Positions 25,988 through 33,805 of a stretch of 42,229 bases of DNA are shown here, one piece after another. The position numbers were made by a program, and so were the translations under genes. Numbering within the stretch: position 1 is the stretch's first letter; each line of letters begins with the position of its first letter. The DNA comes from Acidobacteriota bacterium (GTDB lineage Bacteria > Acidobacteriota > Vicinamibacteria > Marinacidobacterales > Marinacidobacteraceae), in assembly GCA_009840635.1 (NCBI GenBank), contig VXNL01000085.1, forward strand, positions 1 to 42,229. Direction: 5' to 3'. Below the pieces are notes generated by a model. The model made no database searches, was not told the origin of the DNA, and saw only the letters and a program-made list of their open reading frames with translations.

Positions 25988-27295
25988 TCAGGCGGCGATC
26001 GCGCGTGCGAAGGCCGCTTCGGCGTCTTCGGCCATCCGGTCGAGCGAGTGCTCTTCCCTCACGCGCCGGAAGCCGCGTTCCCCAACGCTGGCCCGCCGCT
26101 CCGGGTGCAGCACGAGCTGCGAGAGCGCCGCCGCGAAGTCGGCGGGTTCGCTGCTCTTCGCGAGCACGCCGCCTTCGGCCCGGTCCAGCAGGGCCGGATA
26201 GGCTCCCTGCTGGGGAACCACGACCGGTGTCCCCGCCATCATCGCCTCGATCGCCGGGATGCCCTTTGGCTCCGGAAACGTCGCGGGAATGCCGATCACG
26301 TCGGTCTCGCGCAGGAAACGGATCTTCTCCGCGTGGTCCGGCTCGCCCAGATACTCGAAGGAGACGGGGGACGGGTCCGCGGCGAACAGCCGCCGGATCT
26401 CCTCCAAATACCCCTTCCCGCTTCGGCTCATCCATCCGGCGGCCCGCACCCGGAGCGGCGGCGCTTCCGGTTGTCCGGCCAGTTGGAGCGCGGCGCGGGC
26501 CAGCCGGTCGAGTCCTTTCTCCGGCGCGATCCGGGAAAAGAAACCGATCGTCACTTCCCGCGCGCCGGTCGCGGCCTCTGCCGCCGGCGTGGATTTCGGG
26601 TTCAGGGGATACCCCTCGGGATCCACTCCCAGACGCACGAACGACACGCGCTCGTCGGGAATTCCCAGCGTGTCCGCCATGCCCCGGGCATGATGCTCGG
26701 TAACCCCCACGAAGTGGTGCGCGGCGCCGGCGGCCTCCCGCATGAGGCCGAGCGCCCGGTCGCGGTCCCCGGAGGGCAGCCGGGCAAGGAACAGGTCCTC
26801 ACCGGAGAAGGTGACGACCACCGGGGCTCCGGTAGCCGCGGCCAGCGGACCCGCCAGCCCGAGGAGCAGCGAGTTGGGGAGCACCACCACGTCGGGGCCG
26901 GCGTCCCGCACGGACTCCGCGAGCGCCTCGACCGCCCGCCGGGCGGGTCCCCGATCCCCCTCGAGCGTGGTGACGGTGAGCGGCCCGAGTCTTGTCGGGT
27001 CGGTGGACGACGAAAACCGCTCGACCAGGCCGAGAAGCGCCGGCGAGTCCAGGATCCGGTCGAGCCCGGGCACCGCCCCGAAGAGCGGGGCCGCGTGCTG
27101 CAGGTACACCGAGATTCCGCCGAAGCGCACCCGGTTCTCCGAGACGCTCGTTTCGTCCGTCCGGCTGCGCTGGTAGAGGGGTACCAGGCGCACATCGTGC
27201 CCGCGGCCGGCGAGCGACCGGGCCAGCGCATTGTCGCGGATGCAGCTCCCGCAGAGCATCTCTCCCGCTCCGGCGGTGAAACTCAGAATGCGCAC
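25988..27295 (-). CDS. Glycosyltransferase, GT4 type
   Basis: A 435-residue GT-B glycosyltransferase that moves a sugar from a nucleotide-sugar to an unknown acceptor. The N-terminal domain opens with FTAGAGEMLCGSCIRDNALA, a pattern seen in one branch of family 4 enzymes. The donor-binding domain has IGFFSRIAPEKGLDRL near 250 and the E-x7-E motif EPKGIPAIEAMMAGTPVV near 360. No signal peptide or membrane segment is seen. The start is GTG 27295. It is followed after 25 bases by the AMP-forming enzyme and preceded by a small secreted protein 37 bases away, so these may modify a surface or secreted product together. Confidence 0.88.
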   Translation of the reverse strand: MRILSFTAGAGEMLCGSCIRDNALARSLAGRGHDVRLVPLYQRSRTDETSVSENRVRFGGISVYLQHAAPLFGAVPGLDRILDSPALLGLVERFSSSTDPTRLGPLTVTTLEGDRGPARRAVEALAESVRDAGPDVVVLPNSLLLGLAGPLAAATGAPVVVTFSGEDLFLARLPSGDRDRALGLMREAAGAAHHFVGVTEHHARGMADTLGIPDERVSFVRLGVDPEGYPLNPKSTPAAEAATGAREVTIGFFSRIAPEKGLDRLARAALQLAGQPEAPPLRVRAAGWMSRSGKGYLEEIRRLFAADPSPVSFEYLGEPDHAEKIRFLRETDVIGIPATFPEPKGIPAIEAMMAGTPVVVPQQGAYPALLDRAEGGVLAKSSEPADFAAALSQLVLHPERRASVGERGFRRVREEHSLDRMAEDAEAAFARAIAA

Positions 27296-27332
27296 GCGTT
27301 CGGATGTTCTACGTCGGCCGGCGGACGCGAGT

Positions 27333-27695
27333 TCAGAACTCCGGCCAGCCGGTGACCGGGTTGCGCCAGATGCTGTAGTTCATGCCGCCCGAGTAGAGGT
27401 GGGGCGGCCAGTCGTCGGGTCCGGTCGCCTGCGACGGATAGAGGTGGTAGCGCATCCCCAGGGCGCCCCAGATACGGCGCCAGCGGTTCTGGAACTTCCT
27501 TGCCGGGGGATGCAGGTCGCGGGGATCGTCCACCTCGTACCTGAAATCGAAGATGCTCGGCGGACGGGGCCGCTCCTCTTCGTCCTCCGCCGGCGCCTGC
27601 GCCCAGGCCGCCGAGCCGAGGCAGAGTGCGGCGCCGGTCACGAAGAGCGTGGCGAAGCACCGCGGCCAGGCGGTGCGGCGGCGTTCCCGGCGCAA
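27333..27695 (-). CDS. Small secreted protein of unknown function
   Basis: A 120-residue protein I do not recognise. It has an Arg-rich start (MRRERRRTAWPRC), a hydrophobic stretch and a likely cleavage near AAWAQ. The mature part of about 87 residues is acidic then proline-rich at first (APAEDEEERPRPPS) and ends in an aromatic-rich segment with WRRIWGALGMRYHLYPS and NYSIWRNPVTGWPEF. It has no transmembrane segment after the signal. The start is TTG 27695, 15 bases after the stop of the amidase gene. Close spacing places it in a transcript with the amidase upstream and the glycosyltransferase downstream. It is a real gene on the evidence of the signal peptide and tight packing, but the function is unknown. 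Confidence 0.65.
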   Translation of the reverse strand: MRRERRRTAWPRCFATLFVTGAALCLGSAAWAQAPAEDEEERPRPPSIFDFRYEVDDPRDLHPPARKFQNRWRRIWGALGMRYHLYPSQATGPDDWPPHLYSGGMNYSIWRNPVTGWPEF

Positions 27696-27710
27696 CGGTC
27701 CGAACGTCCC

Positions 27711-28847
27711 TCAGTCCGACGCGCTCCCCTCCAGGAACGGCTCCATGGGCAACGACTGGGGACCGTTCTCGTCGCAGACCGCGTAGCTGGAGCGGGCGCT
27801 CGTGTACATCGAGACCCCGGCGTGCACGCCGGCCTTGTTGACCACGTAGAAGGACAGTCCGAAGGCCGGCAGGCCCCGGCTGTTCAGCAGCCGCTTCTCG
27901 ACGGTGTTGTCCTTGACGCGGGAGAGCGCGGTCATCGCGGCGTCCTTGGGATGGGCGCCACGCCGCATCTCCTCGACGATGAGGAACGAGCAGAGCCCGT
28001 AGAGGTTGGCCTCGCCCCGTCCGGTGGAGCCCGCCGCACCCACGGCGTTGTCCACGTAGAGCCCCGCGCCCAGGATCGGCGAGTCGCCGACCCGCCCAGG
28101 GATCTTCCACGCCAGGCCGCTGGTGGTGGTGACCCCCGCCAGGTCCCCGTTCGCGTTCAAACCGTCGCAGTTGATGGTCCCGTAGTACTCCTCCTCGTCC
28201 ATCAGTCCGTCCCGGACCATGGAGAGGCCAGCGGCGTGCCCAGCGGCGGCGCGCTTCTTGGGGTCGAGGTAGTGGCCGGGATCGATGCGGCGTTTCCATT
28301 CGAGCCACATCTCCCGGGACCGCGGAGTGTTCAGGTCGTCCTCGACCTTGAACCCCATGTTGCGGGCGAAGTGCTGGGCGCCCTTCCCCACCAGCAGGTG
28401 GTGATCGGTGACCTGGAGGACCTGGTAGGCGACGGACGCCGGGGTCCGAACGCCCTCGATCCCGGCCACCGCGCCAGCGCGCCGGTTGGGGCCGTGCATG
28501 CAGCACGAATCGAGCTGGACGACGCCGTCGGCGTTGGGGCGGCCTCCGAACCCGACGCTCGCATCCTCCGGATCGAGTTCGGTGATCTTCACTCCCTCGA
28601 TGAGGCTCTCGAGGATGTCCTTCCCCTCGGTCATCATGCGGAACGCGCGTTCCACCACCACCTCGTCCCCGCCGTTCTTGTAGCGGTTCCCGTTCCCGGA
28701 CGCGATCACCACGGGTTTCGGGCCGGATGACTGGACTGCCGGCGCTCCGGATGCCGCGGCGCCGAGCGCCGCCGCCCCCGCCGCCCCGGCCTGGACGAAT
28801 TGCCGGCGGCTGAGGTTGCGGCCGGCCCACTGCGCTTTCTTCTTCAT
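27711..28847 (-). CDS. Tat-exported N4-(GlcNAc)-asparaginase / isoaspartyl peptidase family protein
   Basis: A 378-residue Ntn-hydrolase precursor of the asparaginase-2 family, which cuts itself to free a catalytic Thr and then hydrolyses amide bonds of asparagine side chains (glycosylated Asn or isoaspartyl peptides). The twin-arginine signal is NLSRRQFVQAG (11-21). The probable self-cleavage and nucleophile site is YYGTIN with Thr224. Substrate-binding marks are GRVGDSPILGAG (251-262) and GSTGRGE (273-279), and HGPNRRAG (118-125) is typical of the glycosylasparaginase branch. ATG 28847 is preceded by GAGAGGGG. It diverges from a PLP dehydratase gene across 123 bases containing an AT-rich patch near 28922-28930. 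Confidence 0.9.
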   Translation of the reverse strand: MKKKAQWAGRNLSRRQFVQAGAAGAAALGAAASGAPAVQSSGPKPVVIASGNGNRYKNGGDEVVVERAFRMMTEGKDILESLIEGVKITELDPEDASVGFGGRPNADGVVQLDSCCMHGPNRRAGAVAGIEGVRTPASVAYQVLQVTDHHLLVGKGAQHFARNMGFKVEDDLNTPRSREMWLEWKRRIDPGHYLDPKKRAAAGHAAGLSMVRDGLMDEEEYYGTINCDGLNANGDLAGVTTTSGLAWKIPGRVGDSPILGAGLYVDNAVGAAGSTGRGEANLYGLCSFLIVEEMRRGAHPKDAAMTALSRVKDNTVEKRLLNSRGLPAFGLSFYVVNKAGVHAGVSMYTSARSSYAVCDENGPQSLPMEPFLEGSASD

Positions 28848-28970
28848 CGGTGTGCCCCTCTCCCGCCACTCGGATCCCGGCCTTCCGGCGGCGCGGGAAC
28901 GCTTCTCCGAACGGGAGCCGAAGTTTATTCGACACCCACCGGGGCGGACCCGCGCCTTACCATCCCCGCC

Positions 28971-29960
28971 GTGCTGACCGAACCCACGCCCGCCGGGATC
29001 GAAGCGGCCCGCGCCGCCATTCCCCGGGAATTCCGGGAGACGCCCCTGTTTGAGTCCGCTCCGCTCGGCGCCGCCACCGGTTGCCGGGTCACCGTGAAGG
29101 TCGAATGCGTCAACCCGATCCGCAGCTTCAAGGCGCGCGGCGCCTGCTGGTTCGGCGCCCGGCGGGGGCCGGAGGCGGTCGCGCGGCTCCGCGGACTCCC
29201 GGCCGGAACGCCGGGATGGGTCACGGGGTCGGCCGGGAACTTCGGTCAGGGACTCGCCTGGGCCGCCCGGCGGTCGGGGATTCCGCTCACCGTGTTCTCG
29301 TCCCTCCACGCGAATCCCGACAAGGTCCGCGCCATGCGGAACCTCGGCGCCGAGGTCCGCCTTGTCGGAGAGGACTTCGACGCCGCCAAGGAAGCGGCCC
29401 TCGCCTACGCGCGGGAGAGCGGGGCCGCCTTCGTGGAGGATGGCCGGGAGCCCGAGATCACCGAGGGCGCCGGCACGATCGCGCTCGAGTGCGTGGAGGC
29501 GGGCTTTCGCGCCGACAGCGCGCTGATTCCGGTCGGCAACGGGGCGCTCATCGGAGGGTTGGGGCTCTTTCTGCGCCACGCCGCTCCGGAGGTGACGGTG
29601 GTCGGTGTGGTCGCGCGCGAAGCGCCCGTCATGCGCCGCGCTTTCCTGTCCGGAGACCCCTCTCCCGCCGAAGCCGCACCGGCCACGATCGCGGACGGGA
29701 TCGCCGTCCGGGTCCCGGTGCCCGAAGCGCTGCCGGTCATGCGGCGCGTGGTGCACGAGGTGGTGGAAGTCGGGGAAGACGCCCTCCGGGAAGCCGTCCG
29801 CCTGCTCCACCGGACCCTGGGACTCCTGGTCGAACCCGCCGGCGCGGCGGGGATCGCGGCGCTCCTCGAGCACCCGGACCGATTCCGGGACCGGGAGATC
29901 CTCACCCCACTCTGCGGCGGCAACGCCGACCCCGCGCTGCTCCGCGACCTGGGCACATGA
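28971..29960 (+). CDS. PLP-dependent threonine/serine dehydratase-like protein
   Basis: A 329-residue cytoplasmic fold-type II PLP enzyme, likely removing the hydroxyl and amino groups of Ser or Thr or acting on a related amino acid. The PLP lysine is Lys54 in NPIRSFKARGA. The GSAGNFGQGLAWAAR loop follows near 85 (it holds the substrate carboxylate), the PLP-phosphate loop is IPVGNGALIGG near 190, and the C-terminal CGGNAD is near 317. There is no ACT regulatory domain. The start is taken as GTG 28971; starting further upstream would overlap the divergent amidase gene. It lies in a run with gamma-glutamyltransferase, so breakdown of released amino acids is a plausible role. Confidence 0.85.
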   Translation: MLTEPTPAGIEAARAAIPREFRETPLFESAPLGAATGCRVTVKVECVNPIRSFKARGACWFGARRGPEAVARLRGLPAGTPGWVTGSAGNFGQGLAWAARRSGIPLTVFSSLHANPDKVRAMRNLGAEVRLVGEDFDAAKEAALAYARESGAAFVEDGREPEITEGAGTIALECVEAGFRADSALIPVGNGALIGGLGLFLRHAAPEVTVVGVVAREAPVMRRAFLSGDPSPAEAAPATIADGIAVRVPVPEALPVMRRVVHEVVEVGEDALREAVRLLHRTLGLLVEPAGAAGIAALLEHPDRFRDREILTPLCGGNADPALLRDLGT

Positions 29961-29989
29961 CAGATTGTGCGGGCGTCGTGATGGCGCCG

Positions 29990-30157
29990 CCGGCTTGGAA
30001 CGCCGGCTTCAGCCGGCACAGCCCGCCGCAGGCGGGCGGCGAAACGGACCTCATTGGCCGGGATGGCTCGGGTACGCGCGCCACTGCACCCGGGGTAGCG
30101 ACGATCCGCCCGCGGCCCCGTGGGCCGCTGTGCCGGCTGAAGCCGACGCTCCAAGCT
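29990..30157. repeat. Dispersed palindromic element, copy C
   Basis: About 168 bases between two plus-strand genes. The left arm 29990-30018 reads CCGGCTTGGAACGCC and then the hairpin GCCGGCTTCAGCCGGC. Next to it is a second hairpin, CCCGCCGCAGGCGGG. The right arm (about 30129-30156) is the inverse with two changes (GACGCTCCAAG). Its left 49 bases match the reverse complement of the right end of copy A nearly perfectly, and its inner GGACCTCATTGGCCGGGATGG matches copy B on the other strand. Confidence 0.85.
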
Positions 30158-30204
30158 GTTTCCGCCTTTCTGATCACCGGCAGGGCGCGCAGGCGGACAC
30201 GATC

Positions 30205-31950
30205 ATGACCGTTTCGCTGCGCGAGCAGGTCCCCCTGCCCGGCCGCTCGCGCGTCACGGGAGACGGCGGGGCGGTGACCGCGATGACTTCGGGCGCGGCG
30301 CGCGCCGGCGGTGAGATCCTGGCTGCCGGCGGCAATGCGGCCGACGCGGCGGTGGCCGCGATGCTGGCGGCGGGAGTGGTGGAGCCGGCCATGAACGGCC
30401 TCGGCGGAACCGCCTACGCCGTGGTGTTCGAGCCGGAGAGCGGCCGGATCACCGCGCTCGACGGCAGCGCGCGGTGTCCGGTACGGGCCCACGAGGAGAT
30501 GTTCGAGCCCCTCGAAGGGGTCGGCGGCGGACTCTACGGCTTTCCTCCGACCAAGGGAGATCATGCGGAGACGGGGGCGCTCAGCGTGCTGGCGCCGACG
30601 GCCCCGGCCACCCTCGTCGAACTTCACCGCCGGTTCGGCCAGCTCCCGTTTGCCGCCGTGGTCGAACCCGCCCTGCGCCTCGCGGAGGAGGGGTTCGTTC
30701 CGGACTGGGTCTTTTGTGTGCACGTCGCCGCGGGCTACCGGCGGCTCCGGCTCTCGCCGGCGGCGTTCGCGCTCTACACACGGGGCGACAGCCTTCCCTT
30801 CGTGCCCACGGGTGAGGAGGATCGCCTCCGAAACCCGGCGCTCGCCGCCTCGCTGCGGGTGCTCGCGGAGGAAGGCCCCGAGCCCTTCTACCGGGGACCC
30901 ATCGCCCGCCGGCTGCTCGACGCGGTGAACGAGGCGGGCGGCATCCTCTCCGAATCCGACCTCGCGGCGGCCACTGTACGAGAAGTTCCGCCGCTGGACT
31001 TTGGGTTCCGCGACCTGGCGGTGGCGACACTGCCGGACAACTCCGGCGGACCCACGCTGGCGGCAGCGCTCTCGCACCTGGACGCCTTCGCGCCGGCGGG
31101 CCCTCCCGGTGGGGACGTCGCCGAGGAGATCCGTCATCTCCACCTGGTCGCGGAATCACTGCGGCTCGCGTTTCGGGACCGCTTCGCGCACCTGGGCGAC
31201 CCGGAGAGCGTGCCGGTCCCGCTTCCGGGCCTGCTCGACCCCGACTACCTTCGCGAGCGGCGCCGCGGAGTCACCCCGGACGGCCCCCGCCTCGATACCC
31301 CATTGGAGCCTCCGCCGCCCGGGTTGAAGGACGCGGTAGCTCCCACACGGTCCGGCGCGCCGACCTCGGACTGCACGACGCAGGTCAACGCGATGGATGC
31401 GGACGGCATGGCGATCTCGCTCACCGGGACGCTCGGCGGCCGCTTCGGATCCGCGTTCGCCGTCCCCGGGCTCGGGTATCCCCTGAACAACGGCATGATG
31501 TGGTTCGATCCGCGGCCCGGCCGCCGGATCTCGCCCGCCCCGGGCCGGCGCGCGCTGCACGCGGCAGCGCCGGCGATCCTGCTGCGGGACGGGGTTCCCT
31601 GGGTGGTGGTTGGATCGCCGGGAGGACGCCGCCTCATCTCCGCGGTGGTGATGGGGGTGGCGCGTCTCGTGGACCGCGAGACGTCCATCCAGGAGGCGGT
31701 GGGCGGCCCCGGATTCCACGCCGACGTGGGTCCCCTCACCCTCGATGAGCGGACGCCGGACTGCGGGAGCGTCGCCCGCGGCCTTGAAGGACGCGGCCAC
31801 CAGGTGCTCGTCCGCCGGGAAACGGCCCTCACCGGCCATTTCGGGCGGGCGAGCGGCATCCGGGCTACCGCCACCCCGGGCGGGATTCGGTTCGAACCGG
31901 GGGTGGATCCGGTCCGGGCCGGCACGGGAGTGGCCGTGCAGGCGGACTGA
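30205..31950 (+). CDS. Gamma-glutamyltransferase family protein
   Basis: A 581-residue Ntn-hydrolase of the gamma-glutamyltranspeptidase family, made as a precursor that cuts itself before the nucleophile Thr. The large-subunit part opens with AARAGGEILAAGGNAADAAV. The predicted cleavage is in TSDCTTQVNAMDADGM with Thr391. Later family marks are PLNNGMMWFDPRPG and VVGSPGGRRLI. Two points are odd: the family's TTH-x-S/T at the nucleophile is TTQVN here, and I see no signal peptide, whereas classic enzymes are periplasmic. It may be a cytoplasmic relative acting on gamma-glutamyl compounds or on acylated amines. ATG 30205 is the first Met after the repeat upstream. Confidence 0.87.
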   Translation: MTVSLREQVPLPGRSRVTGDGGAVTAMTSGAARAGGEILAAGGNAADAAVAAMLAAGVVEPAMNGLGGTAYAVVFEPESGRITALDGSARCPVRAHEEMFEPLEGVGGGLYGFPPTKGDHAETGALSVLAPTAPATLVELHRRFGQLPFAAVVEPALRLAEEGFVPDWVFCVHVAAGYRRLRLSPAAFALYTRGDSLPFVPTGEEDRLRNPALAASLRVLAEEGPEPFYRGPIARRLLDAVNEAGGILSESDLAAATVREVPPLDFGFRDLAVATLPDNSGGPTLAAALSHLDAFAPAGPPGGDVAEEIRHLHLVAESLRLAFRDRFAHLGDPESVPVPLPGLLDPDYLRERRRGVTPDGPRLDTPLEPPPPGLKDAVAPTRSGAPTSDCTTQVNAMDADGMAISLTGTLGGRFGSAFAVPGLGYPLNNGMMWFDPRPGRRISPAPGRRALHAAAPAILLRDGVPWVVVGSPGGRRLISAVVMGVARLVDRETSIQEAVGGPGFHADVGPLTLDERTPDCGSVARGLEGRGHQVLVRRETALTGHFGRASGIRATATPGGIRFEPGVDPVRAGTGVAVQAD

Positions 31951-31952
31951 AG

Positions 31953-31977
31953 TTGAAACTCGATTTCAGAATATAGA
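31953..31977 (+). promoter_or_regulatory. Possible promoter/operator before the spondin genes
   Basis: An AT-rich patch in a very GC-rich region directly after the gamma-glutamyltransferase stop. It contains the inverted repeat TGAAA-CTCGA-TTTCA (31954-31968) followed by TATAGA (31972-31977). TTGAAA at 31953 is only 13 bases from TATAGA, too close for a standard sigma-70 pair, so the inverted repeat may be an operator instead. Confidence 0.35.
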
Positions 31978-32057
31978 CTTCCGCGCGCCTGGCGCCCTGC
32001 CCGGCTTTGCTTCTTCCCCGGCTGGGTCTCTCCCGCCTCACCCCACGGAGTCTTCTG

Positions 32058-32807
32058 TTGCAGTTCCCCGTCCGCCCGTCCGCCACCCTGCCTCTTCTCG
32101 CCGGCCTGCTGCTCGCTGCCGGTGTCGCGACCACGGCCTGTGACGACGGCGATTCCACCCCGGTGGCGCCGGCCCCGGCGCCCGCACCCGCTCCGGCGCC
32201 CACGCCTCCCCCACCGCCACCAGAGCCGGAGACCGCCACCTACACCTTCGATCAACCTGTGGCCCAATTGGGGCCGCGGGTCCCGGGTTCGCTCCCCGAC
32301 GGCGTGGACTTCGCGTTTCCCCTCGCGATGATTGCGCACCCACGGGACGCCGCCCCGTGGATGTTGGGAGAGACCGCTTCCGACGGCCTGAAGTTGCTCG
32401 CGGAGACGGGAGCGTCGGCAGCGCTCGTTGCCGAGGCGGAAGCCGCCGGGATGGAGGTGATCGCCACGAACCTGGGCGAGTTCCTGCAGATCTTCCTCAG
32501 CCCGGATCCTTCGATCGAGATGCATCTGGAGCGGCCCTGCCTCAGCTACGCCCAGGCGATCGCTCCGAGTTCGGACTGGTTCATCGGGCTCAGTAACGCC
32601 TGCGCCACCGACGAGGACGGCCGCTGGCTCGACGGCATGAGCGTCGACGTGATCGCCCATGACGCGGGCACCGCCGAGGGCGATGACTTCATGGTCAAGT
32701 CGGCAGAGACCGAGCCCCGCGAGCCCATCGCCGTCCTCGACGCCCCGCCCTATCTCGCGGCACCCGCAGTCGCCTACCCGCTGACCGCGACGCGCAAGGA
32801 GGAATAG
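32058..32807 (+). CDS. Spondin-domain protein, probable lipoprotein (first of pair)
   Basis: A 249-residue exported protein. The N-terminus (MQFPVRPSATLPLLAGLLLA, ending ATTAC) looks like a lipoprotein signal, though the -3 residue is unusual. A Pro-Ala spacer (about residues 34-57) then leads to a domain like spondin N: ATYTF at the start, LAMIAHPRDAAPWMLGE, ASDGLKLLAETG, PSSDWFIGLS and VIAHDAGTAEGDDF. In animal F-spondin this fold binds glycans or calcium; the bacterial role is not known. Two Cys (PCLSYAQ and NACATD) are shared with the next gene and may form a disulfide. The start TTG 32058 has GGAG about 8 bases upstream; a TTG at 32007 is possible but would give a long charged leader. 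Confidence 0.8.
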   Translation: MQFPVRPSATLPLLAGLLLAAGVATTACDDGDSTPVAPAPAPAPAPAPTPPPPPPEPETATYTFDQPVAQLGPRVPGSLPDGVDFAFPLAMIAHPRDAAPWMLGETASDGLKLLAETGASAALVAEAEAAGMEVIATNLGEFLQIFLSPDPSIEMHLERPCLSYAQAIAPSSDWFIGLSNACATDEDGRWLDGMSVDVIAHDAGTAEGDDFMVKSAETEPREPIAVLDAPPYLAAPAVAYPLTATRKEE

Positions 32808-32890
32808 GCCGGCTCCGGGAGGAGGTTCTTGCCCTTTTCTCGCGCCCGAGCGCGCGGCGATGCGGTACGATTCGTTTTGAACGTAGTGGA

Positions 32891-32908
32891 ATCGTTACGG
32901 GAAACGAT
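32891..32908. promoter_or_regulatory. Inverted repeat in the leader of the second spondin gene
   Basis: ATCGTT-ACGGGA-AACGAT, which extends outward to a 9-base stem with one mismatch, lies 28 bases before the ATG and just upstream of AAAGGAGGA. Related half-sites (GATTCGTT near 32866) stand before it. It may be an operator or a leader hairpin. Confidence 0.3.
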
Positions 32909-32936
32909 CCCTTCGCGGCCCAAAGGAGGATCCGCC

Positions 32937-33692
32937 ATGAAGACACGCAACATCTGGATGGGAATCGCGCTGCTGCTCAGCGTGCTCCTCCTGGCGACCT
33001 GCGGAGGGGACTCCGGAACCACCCCGGCGCCCGCACCGGCTCCCCCGCCCGCTCCGGCCCCGGCGCCCGCGCCGGCCCCGACTCCGGAACCGGAGCCGGC
33101 TCCGGAAATGGCCACCTACACGTTCGGGCCCGATTCAATCAAGGCGAACTATGCGAGCCCCGGTTCGCTCCTGATCGTGCTCGGGGCCCAACCCTACCCG
33201 GAGGGGGCGTCGGCCTCGGAGGAAGTCGCGTTCGTCGCCCATCCCCTGGGCGAAGTGCTCTGGGAAGAGGGCGGCATGGCCTCCGAGGGTCTCGAGCACC
33301 TGGCGTATGACGGCCACGCGCACGACCTGACGGACGAGGCCACGGCGATGGGCTGGATGATTCTGGCGGAGGGCTTCAGCGGGGTCCAGACACTTCTGAC
33401 GGCTGGGGCAATCGAGCTGAGTTCGGAGTTTCCCTGCCTCAGCTATGCCCAGAGACTCGACCCGAGCCCGGACTGGATCATCGGCTTCAATGTCTGCGCG
33501 ATGGACGAAGACGGCAACTGGCTGGAAATGATCACGGTCCGGGCCGAGATGTATGACGCCGGGGTCCGGGATGGCGAGCCCTACATGGCGGCCACCGGTA
33601 CGTCGGATCCCCAGGAGCCCATCACCAGGGTCATGACACCGCCCTGGGACACGGAAGCGATCCTGGAGATCACAGGCACACTCGCGCAGTAG
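32937..33692 (+). CDS. Spondin-domain lipoprotein (second of pair)
   Basis: A 251-residue lipoprotein and a paralogue of the preceding gene. The signal ends in the lipobox LLLATCGG. A spacer of alternating Ala-Pro, then Glu-Pro residues (about 30-57), should hold the domain off the membrane. The spondin-like domain shows ATYTFGPD, VAFVAHPLGEVLWEEG, ASEGLEHLAYDG, PSPDWIIGFN and MYDAGVRDGEPY, with the same two Cys positions (PCLSYAQ, NVCAMD). Sequence identity to the first copy is modest, mostly around PCLSYAQ and the DW-IG motif, so the duplication is old. The ribosome site AAAGGAGGA is very strong, suggesting high expression. A long hairpin follows the stop. Confidence 0.85.
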   Translation: MKTRNIWMGIALLLSVLLLATCGGDSGTTPAPAPAPPPAPAPAPAPAPTPEPEPAPEMATYTFGPDSIKANYASPGSLLIVLGAQPYPEGASASEEVAFVAHPLGEVLWEEGGMASEGLEHLAYDGHAHDLTDEATAMGWMILAEGFSGVQTLLTAGAIELSSEFPCLSYAQRLDPSPDWIIGFNVCAMDEDGNWLEMITVRAEMYDAGVRDGEPYMAATGTSDPQEPITRVMTPPWDTEAILEITGTLAQ

Positions 33693-33709
33693 GCTTCTCG
33701 TCCGCGCTC

Positions 33710-33755
33710 GCCTGAGGCCGGAGCGCGGCCCGCGCTCCGGCCCTCTCCCTCAGGC
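33710..33755 (+). terminator. Strong hairpin after the spondin genes, probable terminator
   Basis: A 12-base perfect stem GGCCGGAGCGCG / CGCGCTCCGGCC with a 3-base loop (about 33716-33742) lies inside an outer pair GCCTGAG / CTCAGGC. It starts 17 bases after the stop codon. There is no T-run, so it may slow or stabilise rather than act as a classic intrinsic terminator. Confidence 0.55.
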
Positions 33756-33805
33756 CGACCGCCTTGGGGGCCTGAGTCCACCCGGGTTCCGGTTTCTCCG
33801 CCGCC

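Noticed and set aside
28800..28970. Upstream start for the PLP dehydratase
   Set aside because: It would overlap the divergent amidase gene and add sequence foreign to the family; GTG 28971 fits the usual N-terminus.
29961..30204. Small proteins containing AWNAGFSRHSPP around repeat copies B and C
   Set aside because: They are translations of the palindromic arms, appear in both orientations and have no steady length or start.
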